DNA of 64,000 nt from DATKZH01 sp964475955. Lineage in GTDB: Bacteria > Planctomycetota > Planctomycetia > Pirellulales > Thermoguttaceae. The notes beneath the pieces were generated by a model. It searched no databases, had not been told where the DNA came from, and saw only the letters and a program-made list of their open reading frames with translations. Shown one piece after another: positions 50,130 to 58,220 of the stretch (position 1 is the first letter of the stretch; each line of letters begins with the position of its first letter). The translations under genes were made by a program, and so were the position numbers. The stretch is taken from positions 1 to 64,000 of the forward strand of contig CAYYZY010000011.1 of assembly GCA_964475955.1 (NCBI GenBank), in the 5' to 3' direction.

Positions 50130-52673
50130 ATGAATCTCTTTGCCCTATCCTGGATACAGCGGCTGCTGGGGATCGATTCCGGCACGATCCCGGCGGGGGC
50201 CGACGTCCACTTCACCTGGACCAACCCGCCGCGGTCGTGGGAGGTGTTCGTCTACCTGGGCGTCGTCGCCGGTTTGGTCTACCTGGCCGTCTCCCTCTAC
50301 CGGCGGGAGATCGGCACGTGTCCGCCGCGGGCCAAGCGGGCGCTTTCGGCCGTTCGCATCGCGGTGCTCCTGCCGCTGGCGGTCGTCTACCTGGGCCCGG
50401 CGATCACCTATACGGATCGCCGCGTGCTGCACCCGGTCGTGGTGCTCATGCGCGACCAGTCGCAGTCGATGGGCATCCGCGACCGCTACGCCGACGACCG
50501 CGCGGCCCAGCGCGTCGCCCGGGCCACGGGCCGAAGTGCCCAGTCGCTGCGCGAGTCGCCGTCCTCGCGGGCCGAGCTGGCCCAATCGCTTTTGGAGAAG
50601 GACGGCCGCCGGCTGATCGGCCGGTTGGAACGTTGCGGGAGGCTTCGCGTTTGCGATTTCGCGAACAGCGTCCGGCAGATCGACACGCGCCGGGCGCGCA
50701 CCGAAGCCCGCGCCGAGGAAGGTGACGGCAGCGGCGACGGAAACGGGCCCTCGGATGCCGGCGAAAACCGCCCGCGCGCCCTGCCCAAGCCGGAGCCGAC
50801 GGGCACGGCGACCGATCTGCACCAGGCGATCGCCGACGGCCTGGCCGACCGCATGACCGCCGCGATCGTGCTCGTGACCGACGGCCAGCACACCGGCCAG
50901 GGCACCGACCGGGCCAATCTCCGCGCGCTGGCCGAGAAGGCGGGCCGGCAGGGCGTGCCGCTCTTGTTGGTCGGCGTGGGCGACCCCAGCCGGCCGCGCA
51001 ACCTCCAGGTCGTCGACGTCTACGCCGATCCCCAGGTCTGGAAGGACGACCCCTTCGAGATCCGCGCCGTCCTGCGCGCCGAGGGCATCGGCGGCCGGCC
51101 CGTCCAGGTGCAGTTGACCGAGCAGAAGAGCGGCGAGGGCGGGGCACCGCCGTCAGAAGAACGGGTGATCGAGCGGCGCGAGGTGGCCTTGCCCGACGAA
51201 GGAGGCACGGTCCGCCTGGCGTTCACGCACACGCCCGCGACGGCGGGGCGGTTCGCCTACAACGTACGGGTCGACCCGGTCGAGTACGAGTTCTCCGAGG
51301 AAGACAACGCCCCCAAGACGCCCATCGAGGTCAAGGTGCTCAGCGAGCAGGCCCGCGTGCTGCTGGTGGCCGGCTCGGCCACCTGGGAGTACCGCCAGGT
51401 GATGCGGCTGTTGGAGCGGAACAAGACGGTCCGCCTCTCCTGCTGGCTTCAGACCTTGGAGCAGGGCCGCCAACAGGAGGGAAACACCCCGATCGCCAAG
51501 CTGCCGGTCACGCGCGAGGAGCTTTTCGAGTACGACGTGATCCTGCTGTTCGACCCCGACCCGGTCGAGTTCGACGAGGACTGGCTCGAGCTGCTGGGTC
51601 AGTTCGTCGGCGAACATGCCGGCGGCGTGCTCTACATGGCCGGGCCGATGTTCGCCAACCGCCTGCTGACCGACGCCCGAACCCGATCGCTGGCCGACCT
51701 GCTGCCGGTCCGCATGGGCGACGTCGGCGCCATGGAGGTCGCCTCGCTGTTGAGCAGCAACACCCGGGCGTGGCCCATGGACGTGGTCGAGGCCAACGCC
51801 GACCACCCGATCATGCGGTTCGACGCCGACGCCCGGGCCACGCTCGACCGGTGGGAGCGCTTCCCCGGCGTCTACTGGAGCTTTCCGGCCAAAGAGGCCA
51901 AGCCCGCCGCGCAGACACTCATCGAGCACAGCGACCCCTCGCTGCGGCGGATCGAGGGCTCGCGGCCGTTGCTGGTCACCGGCCAGTACGGCTCGGGCCG
52001 CACCGTCTACATGGGATTCGGCGGCACGTGGCGATGGCGCAAGGCGGGCGGCAACGCCGAGTTCTTCAACCGGTTCTGGCTCCAGGCCACGCGGTACCTG
52101 GTCGAAGGGCGTTCGCTGGAAGGGAAGCGCCGAGGGATTGTGGAGACCGACCGCACGCGCTACGAGGTGGGCCAGCGCGTGCGGATCACGGCCCGGCTGA
52201 ACGACGCCGCGTTCGCCCCGCTCGACCGGCCCGAGGTGACCGCCGCGATCCGCGCGCCCGGCGGCCGGCCCGAAGCGGTGAAGCTCCGGCAGGTGCCCAA
52301 TCAGCCGGGCCGGTTCGAGGCGACCGTCACGCCGCGCGAGCCGGGTCGGCACGTCCTGGCGGTCGACCTTGCGGACGAATCGGCCGCGCCGGCCGCGATC
52401 GAGACCGCGTTCTTCGTCAGCCTGCCCCGCGTCGAGCTGACGCGCACCTGGCTCGACAAGCCGCTGTTGGTCGAGCTGGCCGAGGCCTCCGGCGGATGGT
52501 ACTTCGAGGTCGACCAACTCGACCGGCTCCCGCAGCACGTTCCCGACCGGCGGCGGGTGCTCGACGTCCAGAGCAAGCCCATTCCCATCTGGGACACCAG
52601 CCGCCTCCTCCTGCTGCTGGCGGGCCTTCTGACCGTGGAATGGGCGGTGCGGAAGCGATTCAAGCTGTTGTGA
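50130..52673 (+). CDS. VWA-domain protein with glutamine-amidotransferase-like region
   Basis: 847 residues from ATG 50130. Two TM helices near the N-terminus (VFVYLGVVAGLVYLAVSLYR; SAVRIAVLLPLAVVYLGPAI) are followed by a VWA-type domain whose MIDAS reads VVLMRDQSQSMGIRD (D-x-S-x-S). Later strands are AIVLVTDGQHTGQGTDRANL and GVPLLLVGVGDPSRPRNLQV. Then come beta-sandwich segments. A class-I amidotransferase/ThuA-like alpha/beta fold follows (RVLLVAGSATWEYRQVMRLL, DVILLFDPDPVEFDEDWLEL, LLVTGQYGSGRTVYMGFGGT); no catalytic Cys is seen. A C-terminal TM helix ends the protein (LLLLLAGLLTVEWAVRKRFK). This fits the large VWA proteins paired with BatA-like proteins in planctomycetes. It is 80 bases after the propeller gene. 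Confidence 0.85.
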   Translation: MNLFALSWIQRLLGIDSGTIPAGADVHFTWTNPPRSWEVFVYLGVVAGLVYLAVSLYRREIGTCPPRAKRALSAVRIAVLLPLAVVYLGPAITYTDRRVLHPVVVLMRDQSQSMGIRDRYADDRAAQRVARATGRSAQSLRESPSSRAELAQSLLEKDGRRLIGRLERCGRLRVCDFANSVRQIDTRRARTEARAEEGDGSGDGNGPSDAGENRPRALPKPEPTGTATDLHQAIADGLADRMTAAIVLVTDGQHTGQGTDRANLRALAEKAGRQGVPLLLVGVGDPSRPRNLQVVDVYADPQVWKDDPFEIRAVLRAEGIGGRPVQVQLTEQKSGEGGAPPSEERVIERREVALPDEGGTVRLAFTHTPATAGRFAYNVRVDPVEYEFSEEDNAPKTPIEVKVLSEQARVLLVAGSATWEYRQVMRLLERNKTVRLSCWLQTLEQGRQQEGNTPIAKLPVTREELFEYDVILLFDPDPVEFDEDWLELLGQFVGEHAGGVLYMAGPMFANRLLTDARTRSLADLLPVRMGDVGAMEVASLLSSNTRAWPMDVVEANADHPIMRFDADARATLDRWERFPGVYWSFPAKEAKPAAQTLIEHSDPSLRRIEGSRPLLVTGQYGSGRTVYMGFGGTWRWRKAGGNAEFFNRFWLQATRYLVEGRSLEGKRRGIVETDRTRYEVGQRVRITARLNDAAFAPLDRPEVTAAIRAPGGRPEAVKLRQVPNQPGRFEATVTPREPGRHVLAVDLADESAAPAAIETAFFVSLPRVELTRTWLDKPLLVELAEASGGWYFEVDQLDRLPQHVPDRRRVLDVQSKPIPIWDTSRLLLLLAGLLTVEWAVRKRFKLL

Positions 52674-52676
52674 TGG

Positions 52677-52770
52677 TAGAAGGATGAATGATGAGTGATG
52701 AGTGGTGAGTGATGAGCACGCTTGCCGGAGGATTCATCCTTCATCCTTCATCCTTCATCCTTCATCATTT
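52677..52770. repeat. Inverted GGATGAA heptamer repeats between two operon genes
   Basis: 52677-52713 has GAAGGATGAATGATGAGTGA-type units, and 52731-52768 has five copies of TCATCCT/TTCATCC, the reverse complement of GGATGAA. The two halves could form a hairpin. The heptamer also occurs in direct orientation at 59490-59533. Located between the VWA gene and the DUF4175-like gene. Confidence 0.8.
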
Positions 52771-52795
52771 GTCGTCTCGCATTGGCAGCCGATTG

Positions 52796-55051
52796 ATGGT
52801 TGAAGCAACGAAGACGCATTCGAGCAGACTCCCGAAGACGTTCGCGGCCAGGCTGCGGGGGTTGCGGGCGAGGATCGCGCTGTGGTTTTTGGTCGACGGG
52901 CTGAGCCGCGTGCTCCTCTCGGCGGTGCTGGTCGTCGGCCTCGACCTGCTGCTCGACTGGCGGTTCCAGATGGATCGGGCGCAGCGGACCGTGATGCTCG
53001 TGCTCGCCGTGGGGGCGATCCTGGCCGTCGCGTACCGGCGGCTCGTGCGCCCGTTGGCGTGCCGGCTCACCGACGACGCCCTCTGCCTGGCGATCGAGGA
53101 CCGCCACGAGCGGCTGGGCGAGAGCCTGATCAGCGCCGTGCAGCTTGCGCGGATCGACGACGCCGCCTCGCGCGGCATGTCGCCGGCCCTGGTCCGCGCC
53201 GCGATCGACCACGGCATGCAGAAGGCGGCCGGCGTTCCGCTGACGGGCATCCTCCGCGCCGATCGGTTCGCGGCCAGCGTGGGGCTCCTGGTGGTCGCCT
53301 CGGCCGTGCTGGTGGGAGTGGGCGTCTCGTGCGCGGCCACCGATCCGATGGCGATCTGGCTCGACCGCAACGTCCTGCTCGGCGAGCGCCAGTGGCCGCA
53401 GGACGTCCACTTGGTCGTCGAGGGGGTCGACGACGGCCGGCTGACCATCCCGCGGGGCGACGACTGGCCGGTCCTCGTCTCCGTGCGCCGCGACAGCCGC
53501 CGCCTGCCCGACGCGGTCTCGCTCGAATTCCGCGGCCCCGGCGGCCAGCGAACCGAGCCGATGGAGCGCCTGGCCGACCGCCGGTTCGGCGCCACCTGGC
53601 GGGGCGTGGTCGAGCGGTTCGAGTTCCGCGCCCGGGCGTCGCGGGCCGCCACGCCCTGGATCGCGGTCGAACTGGTCGACCGCCCGGCCGTGGAGCGGCT
53701 CGAGCTAGTGGCCACTTCGCCCCCATACGCCGGCGCCGAGACCGAGCCGCTTCCGCCCGGCAAGGGGCCGTACTACCTGCTCAAGGGGAGCACGCTCGCG
53801 GTGCGGGGCACGGCCAACAAGCCCCTCTCCCAGGCGGCGCTCGTGATCGAGGGGTCGCGCCACGCGATGACGGTTTCCGGCGAGCGGGAGTTTGCGGCAT
53901 CGCTTGCGCCGGGTGAGGTGACGGCGGGGGTGTACCGGGTCGAGCTGGCCGACAACGAGCGGATCCGGCTTCCCGACGCGCCCGAGCCCGGCCCGCTCCG
54001 CTCGAAGCGCCCCACGCGATTCACCGTGAAGATCAAACCGGATCGCCCTCCCCAGGTGCTCGCCAAGCTGATCGGCGTGGGGTCGATGGTGGTGCCGGGT
54101 GCCCGGGTGCCGTTCGAGTGCCGCGTCGACGACGACTACGCGGTCACCGGCGCGTGGCTCCGCCACCAGTGGCAGGCCGAGGAGGACGAGGCCGGCGCCG
54201 AGGGCTCCGCCCGGCTCGACGCCGAGGAGTCGGACGGGGCCGATGGGGCCGACGGCTCGAAGGCCGGGCGCGCGGCGTCGTTCGCGTCGGCCCTGGAGCT
54301 TCCGCCCCTGGCGATCCCGGCCGAGTCGCAGCTCCGCTTCTTCATCGAGGCGACCGACAACGACGACGTCTCGGGGCCGAAGTCGGGCAAGTCCTCGACG
54401 TTCGTGCTCCGCGTGGTGAGCGAGGACCGGTTGCGAGTCGACCTGCTGCGGCGCGAGAAGGAGCACCGGATCGCGCTGGAGCGGCACGTCGAGCAGCAGG
54501 AGGTCGTGGCCACCGAGTGCGAGGCCATGCTGGCCGCCGTGCGCAGCGAGCCGGCCCTGGAGGCCGACAAGCGGCAACTGCTCGTCAACCTCGCCAAGCG
54601 GCAAAAGCGCCTCGCCACGAGCGTCGGCACGCTGGCCGACCGGTTCGCCGGCATCGTCGCCGAGGTGGAGAACAACCGGCTGGAAGAGGAGGACGGACCG
54701 CTCCAACGCCGCTTGCGCGAGCAGGTGGTCGCCCCCATGCGCGCAGCGGCCGGCGAGCGGATGCCGCAGGCGGCCGAATCCCTGGACCGCGCCTGGCGCC
54801 GCGCCGACCGGGCGGAGGAGCGCAACGCGGCCCTCTCCGAGGCGATCGCCGCGCAGCAGTCGATCCTCGCGGAGTTGCGCGAGGTGCTCACGCACCTGGT
54901 CAAGGTGGAAGGGTTCCAGGAAGCCGTCAACCTGCTCTACGAAATCCAGAAGGCCCAGAAGGACGTGCTGGATCGCACCGACGCCGAGCGGCGCAAGCGC
55001 ATCCGCGAAATCCTCGACGGAGGCGGAAAGCCCCAAGGAGAAGAGCCATGA
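52796..55051 (+). CDS. DUF4175-like membrane protein of the VWA operon
   Basis: 751 residues from ATG 52796 (MVEATKTHSSRLPKTFAARL); the frame is open upstream through the heptamer repeats. Three TM helices lie in the first 200 residues (LVDGLSRVLLSAVLVVGLDL, AQRTVMLVLAVGAILAVAYR, VGLLVVASAVLVGVGVSCAA). Between them is a cytosolic stretch, LCLAIEDRHERLGESLISAV. Beta-rich periplasmic domains follow (LVVEGVDDGRLTIPRGDDWP and LVLATSPPYAGAET-like ELVATSPPYAGAETEPLPPG). The last 200 residues are a coiled coil (EKEHRIALERHVEQQEVVAT; AEERNAALSEAIAAQQSILA). The layout resembles DUF4175 proteins that accompany MoxR/VWA operons. The end overlaps the next gene by four bases (ATGA), so translation is coupled. 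Confidence 0.75.
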   Translation: MVEATKTHSSRLPKTFAARLRGLRARIALWFLVDGLSRVLLSAVLVVGLDLLLDWRFQMDRAQRTVMLVLAVGAILAVAYRRLVRPLACRLTDDALCLAIEDRHERLGESLISAVQLARIDDAASRGMSPALVRAAIDHGMQKAAGVPLTGILRADRFAASVGLLVVASAVLVGVGVSCAATDPMAIWLDRNVLLGERQWPQDVHLVVEGVDDGRLTIPRGDDWPVLVSVRRDSRRLPDAVSLEFRGPGGQRTEPMERLADRRFGATWRGVVERFEFRARASRAATPWIAVELVDRPAVERLELVATSPPYAGAETEPLPPGKGPYYLLKGSTLAVRGTANKPLSQAALVIEGSRHAMTVSGEREFAASLAPGEVTAGVYRVELADNERIRLPDAPEPGPLRSKRPTRFTVKIKPDRPPQVLAKLIGVGSMVVPGARVPFECRVDDDYAVTGAWLRHQWQAEEDEAGAEGSARLDAEESDGADGADGSKAGRAASFASALELPPLAIPAESQLRFFIEATDNDDVSGPKSGKSSTFVLRVVSEDRLRVDLLRREKEHRIALERHVEQQEVVATECEAMLAAVRSEPALEADKRQLLVNLAKRQKRLATSVGTLADRFAGIVAEVENNRLEEEDGPLQRRLREQVVAPMRAAAGERMPQAAESLDRAWRRADRAEERNAALSEAIAAQQSILAELREVLTHLVKVEGFQEAVNLLYEIQKAQKDVLDRTDAERRKRIREILDGGGKPQGEEP

Positions 55052-56943
55052 GAAGGCAGTGCCGGCCGTTCGTCGTGCTCGTGCTTCTCTGCGTGCCGGC
55101 GTGGGCCGCCGCGCCGGCGAACCCCGAAAGCGAGGCCGCGGGGCCCGCCTGCCCGCTCACGCCCCGGCAGGAGCGGGTGAACCGGATGATGGGCACCCTG
55201 GAGCGCATGTTGCTCAGCCTGGCCCGGTCGCTGGAGGAGACCGAGCCGGCGCGGGCCGAGCGCCTCGTGGAGGCGTTCCAGCAGTCAAAAGAGCTGTTGA
55301 TCGAAAAGCGCATGGCGGAGATCGTCCGCCTGTTGGAGCAGGCCCGGTTGGACGGCGCCGCCGAAGAGCAGGAGAAGATCCTCGGCGACCTGCGCGCGCT
55401 GGTCGAACTACTCCTGGACGAGGGCGTCGACCCCGACGAGCTCCGCGAGGAGATCGAACGGCTGCGGCGATGGCGCGAGGCAATCGAGCGGCTCGTCGAG
55501 GAAGAAGAAAAGCACCTGCGCGAAAGCCGGAAGGTCGCCGACAAGGACGAGACGCTCGCCGAACTGGAGCCGCGAATCAAGGCGGTCGAGCGGCTCCTCC
55601 AGCGCGAGGAGTCGCTCGTGCGCAACACGGCCGCCGCGCCCGACGACGAAGCCGAACAGCTCGACAAGCTGGCCGCCGACCAGGCCGGGATCCGCAACGA
55701 CACCCAATCGCTGGCCGACGAAATCGGCTCCGCATCGGCCGCGCCGGGCGGTTCACCCAACGCCTCCCAACAGGGCGGCCGGCCCGGCGAGGACAACCAG
55801 CCGCCACAAGGCGACGCGCCCGCGGCGGACAAAAAGGACGCTCCGCCCGGCGCCCCGAGCGCAGAACCGGGCGAAGGGCCGCTCCGCGCAAGCGCCGCCC
55901 ACCAGCAGTCGGCCGAAAAGCAGCTCGAAGGCCGCAACCGGCAGGCCGCTCAGGGCGACGAGGAAGAAGCGGCCGGGGAGCTCCGTCGCGCGCTGGCCGA
56001 GCTTCGCAAGGAGCGCGACCGCCTCCAGGGCCCCCCGGAGAAAGTCTTCCCGCCCCTGGCCAAGGACCAGGACGCCACCGCGCAGAAGACCGGGCAACTT
56101 CGCGACGAGATGGCCAAGTCTTCCAAGTCGGGCGCCTCCTCCGGCGGCGGGCAGTGCGGGCAGAAACAGGTGGCCGGCGCGTGCCAGTGCATGCAGCAGG
56201 CGTCGGGCCAACTCAAGAAGCAGCAGCCCCGGCTTGCCTCGAAGGAGCAGGACAAGGCCGTCGACGAGCTGAACAGGGCGCTCGACGAGATCGACGAGCG
56301 CCTGGCCGAGCTTGCCGAGAAGATGAAGGACGAGGTGCTCGTCCGGCTGGAGGACATCTTCCGCGAAATGCTCGACCGGCAGCGCGCGGCCTCCGGCACC
56401 ACCGTCGAGCTCCACGGCAAACGCGACGCCGACGGCAAGCTCCGCCGCGCCGACCGCCTCGCCCTCTCCAAGCTCGCCGAGGAGCAGCGCGATCTGGCCG
56501 AAATGGCGCGCGAGGCGTATGATCTACTCATCGAGGACGCCACGAGCATCGTCTTCCCCACCGTCGTCGAGGACATGCGCGACGGCCTGCACGCCGTCGC
56601 CAAGTTGCTCGACGGCCGGCGGACCGGCGAGTACACGCAAACACGCCAGAAGGAGATCGAAACCACGCTCGAAGAGCTAATCGACGCCCTCCAAAAAGCA
56701 AGCGGCGGCGGTGGCGGAGGCGGCGGTGGCAACTGCCAGGGTCGCCCGCCCCTGGTTACCCCGCTGGCCGAGCTGAAGCTGCTTCGGGCCCTGCAACTGC
56801 GGGTCAACCGCCGCACCAAGGCGTTCGACAAGGCGCGGCCGGCGAAGCTCGACGACGTGATGCAGGCCGAGATCGCCAACATCGCGGAGCTTCAGGGAGA
56901 GGTTTCCGAGATGGTCGAACGGATCGTGGAGCGAATGCCGTGA
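55048..56943 (+). CDS. Exported coiled-coil protein of the VWA operon (631 aa)
   Basis: ATG 55048 overlaps the preceding stop (ATGA). A signal peptide is visible: RRQCRPFVVLVLLCVPAWAA. The rest is almost wholly helical and charged, with long heptad-like segments (LERMLLSLARSLEETEPARA, IVRLLEQARLDGAAEEQEKI, LREEIERLRRWREAIERLVE). A disordered Gly/Gln/Pro-rich linker at about 230-290 (SQQGGRPGEDNQPPQGDAPA) separates two coiled-coil halves. A GGGGGGGGGNCQG run occurs near 553, and LRALQLRVNRRTKAFD closes the protein. Such proteins follow the DUF4175-like gene in planctomycetes and probably bind it, but no biochemical role is known. Very low aromatic content; it could span part of the periplasm. 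Confidence 0.7.
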   Translation: MRRQCRPFVVLVLLCVPAWAAAPANPESEAAGPACPLTPRQERVNRMMGTLERMLLSLARSLEETEPARAERLVEAFQQSKELLIEKRMAEIVRLLEQARLDGAAEEQEKILGDLRALVELLLDEGVDPDELREEIERLRRWREAIERLVEEEEKHLRESRKVADKDETLAELEPRIKAVERLLQREESLVRNTAAAPDDEAEQLDKLAADQAGIRNDTQSLADEIGSASAAPGGSPNASQQGGRPGEDNQPPQGDAPAADKKDAPPGAPSAEPGEGPLRASAAHQQSAEKQLEGRNRQAAQGDEEEAAGELRRALAELRKERDRLQGPPEKVFPPLAKDQDATAQKTGQLRDEMAKSSKSGASSGGGQCGQKQVAGACQCMQQASGQLKKQQPRLASKEQDKAVDELNRALDEIDERLAELAEKMKDEVLVRLEDIFREMLDRQRAASGTTVELHGKRDADGKLRRADRLALSKLAEEQRDLAEMAREAYDLLIEDATSIVFPTVVEDMRDGLHAVAKLLDGRRTGEYTQTRQKEIETTLEELIDALQKASGGGGGGGGGNCQGRPPLVTPLAELKLLRALQLRVNRRTKAFDKARPAKLDDVMQAEIANIAELQGEVSEMVERIVERMP

Positions 56944-56966
56944 GCCAGCGCACCCCCCAAAACGAC

Positions 56967-57049
56967 TTGAAAAGGGGACTGGCTCCGAGCGCGAAACGAC
57001 CGCACCTTGCGCGAAACCGTCCGCGGCGAGGTGCCTGTCCCCTTTTCAA
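56967..57049. repeat. Solo REPIN-like hairpin with GGGGAC ends, intergenic
   Basis: The left arm TTGAAAAGGGGACTGGC and right arm GTGCCTGTCCCCTTTTCAA pair at their ends over about 16 bases with one mismatch. The AAAAGGGGAC termini match the RAYT element ends (21226-21991) and the hairpin in the C69 peptidase gene. It sits in the 179-base gap between two operon genes. Confidence 0.75.
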
Positions 57050-57122
57050 CGGCCGTCGTCGGATCGACACCCGGCGATCCGTCGGAACGCCCAACCGCCC
57101 CATGAACCCAAGAGACCGACCA

Positions 57123-58208
57123 ATGGATGCTTCCCAACCCCAACGCACAAACCTCGCCCGACGTGCCCGTGCGCGCCGTTTCCTGCTCGCGGCCCTGTGG
57201 GCCTGCGTGCCGTTTGCGGCGTGCCCTGTCGCCGTCGCCGCGGAAGCGCCGGACCCCGACCGCGTGATCGACGGCTTCCTCGAGGCGTGCGCCTCCGCCG
57301 ACTGGCTTTCGGGCGCAGAACGCGAGAAGGTGGTCGAAACGGTCGCCGCGCTGCGAAAGGACACGCTGGCCTCCGACGCGGTGATCGCCGAAGCGCTCCG
57401 CGTCACCTGCCCCGACTTCGCCGCCGCGCTCGATGCGCTCTCCGAGGGCGACACGGCCGACGCCCAGGCGAAGCTCCGCGCGCTCCAGCCCGACAACCCC
57501 TACCTGGCCGCCGAGCGGGCGTTCTACCTCGCCTGGGCGCACGTCCGGCGCGACGACTTCGAGGCGGCCCGGCCCCTGCTGGACGACGTGATCGGCAAAC
57601 ACGCCCGGCGCAGCCTGCACGTCGGCGAAGCGCTCTTCCTGCGGGGGCTCTGCCAGTCGCGGGCGCTGGAGCGCGTCGAGGCGATCGAGTCGTTCACCGA
57701 ATACCTCGACCGCTTCCCGGACGCGCCCACCGCGATGCGCGCCACGGCCCTCGAGAACCGGCTGGCCCTCGAGGCGCTCGTGCCGGGCTCGCTCGACGAC
57801 GTCCACGACCACATGGACTTCTCCCACCGGCGGCTCGTGCGTGCGAACACGGGCGAACGCACGCAGGAGGTGCAGGACCACGTCGTCGACATGCTCACGG
57901 CGATGATCGACGAAATGGAGAAGTGCGGCGGCAAGTGCCCCGGTTGCGGCTGCTGCCAGGGCGGGCCAGGCAAGGGCGGCAAGAAGAGCGGCAGCGGCCA
58001 GGGCGGGAACACGCCCGGGCTGAGCAGCGGCACGTCGACGGCGGCCCGCCGCACCATTCAGGCCGGACCCCGCGCGGCGTGGGCCGACCTCCGCAACAAG
58101 GCCCGCGAGGCCGAAACGCTCACCGCCATGAAGTCGCGGTTCCCGGCCCGGTACCGCGAGCTGGTGGAACAGTACTACCGGAGCCTCCAGGAAGAGCCGG
58201 AGGAGTAG
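57123..58208 (+). CDS. TPR-like exported protein with a Cys cluster (361 aa)
   Basis: 361 residues from ATG 57123; ATG 57102 in the same frame is equally possible, and neither has a strong ribosome site. Signal peptide: RRFLLAALWACVPFAACPVA, ending near VAAEAPD. Residues about 90-230 are TPR-like helices: LDALSEGDTADAQAKLRALQ, FYLAWAHVRRDDFEAARPLL and SLHVGEALFLRGLCQSRALE. Towards the end is a compact metal-site-like cluster, MEKCGGKCPGCGCCQGGPGK (C-x3-C-x2-C-x-C-C), followed by a Gly-rich linker and the helical tail RFPARYRELVEQYYRSLQEE. The tail YRELVEQYYRSL is a common ending of planctomycete proteins from these operons. It follows the coiled-coil gene with a REPIN between, and is 12 bases before the NPCBM gene. 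Confidence 0.75.
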   Translation: MDASQPQRTNLARRARARRFLLAALWACVPFAACPVAVAAEAPDPDRVIDGFLEACASADWLSGAEREKVVETVAALRKDTLASDAVIAEALRVTCPDFAAALDALSEGDTADAQAKLRALQPDNPYLAAERAFYLAWAHVRRDDFEAARPLLDDVIGKHARRSLHVGEALFLRGLCQSRALERVEAIESFTEYLDRFPDAPTAMRATALENRLALEALVPGSLDDVHDHMDFSHRRLVRANTGERTQEVQDHVVDMLTAMIDEMEKCGGKCPGCGCCQGGPGKGGKKSGSGQGGNTPGLSSGTSTAARRTIQAGPRAAWADLRNKAREAETLTAMKSRFPARYRELVEQYYRSLQEEPEE

Positions 58209-58220
58209 CCAATAGCCGTG

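Noticed and set aside
52731..52768. Tandem TTCATCC repeats as a CRISPR array
   Set aside because: The unit is seven bases without spacers; no cas genes are present.
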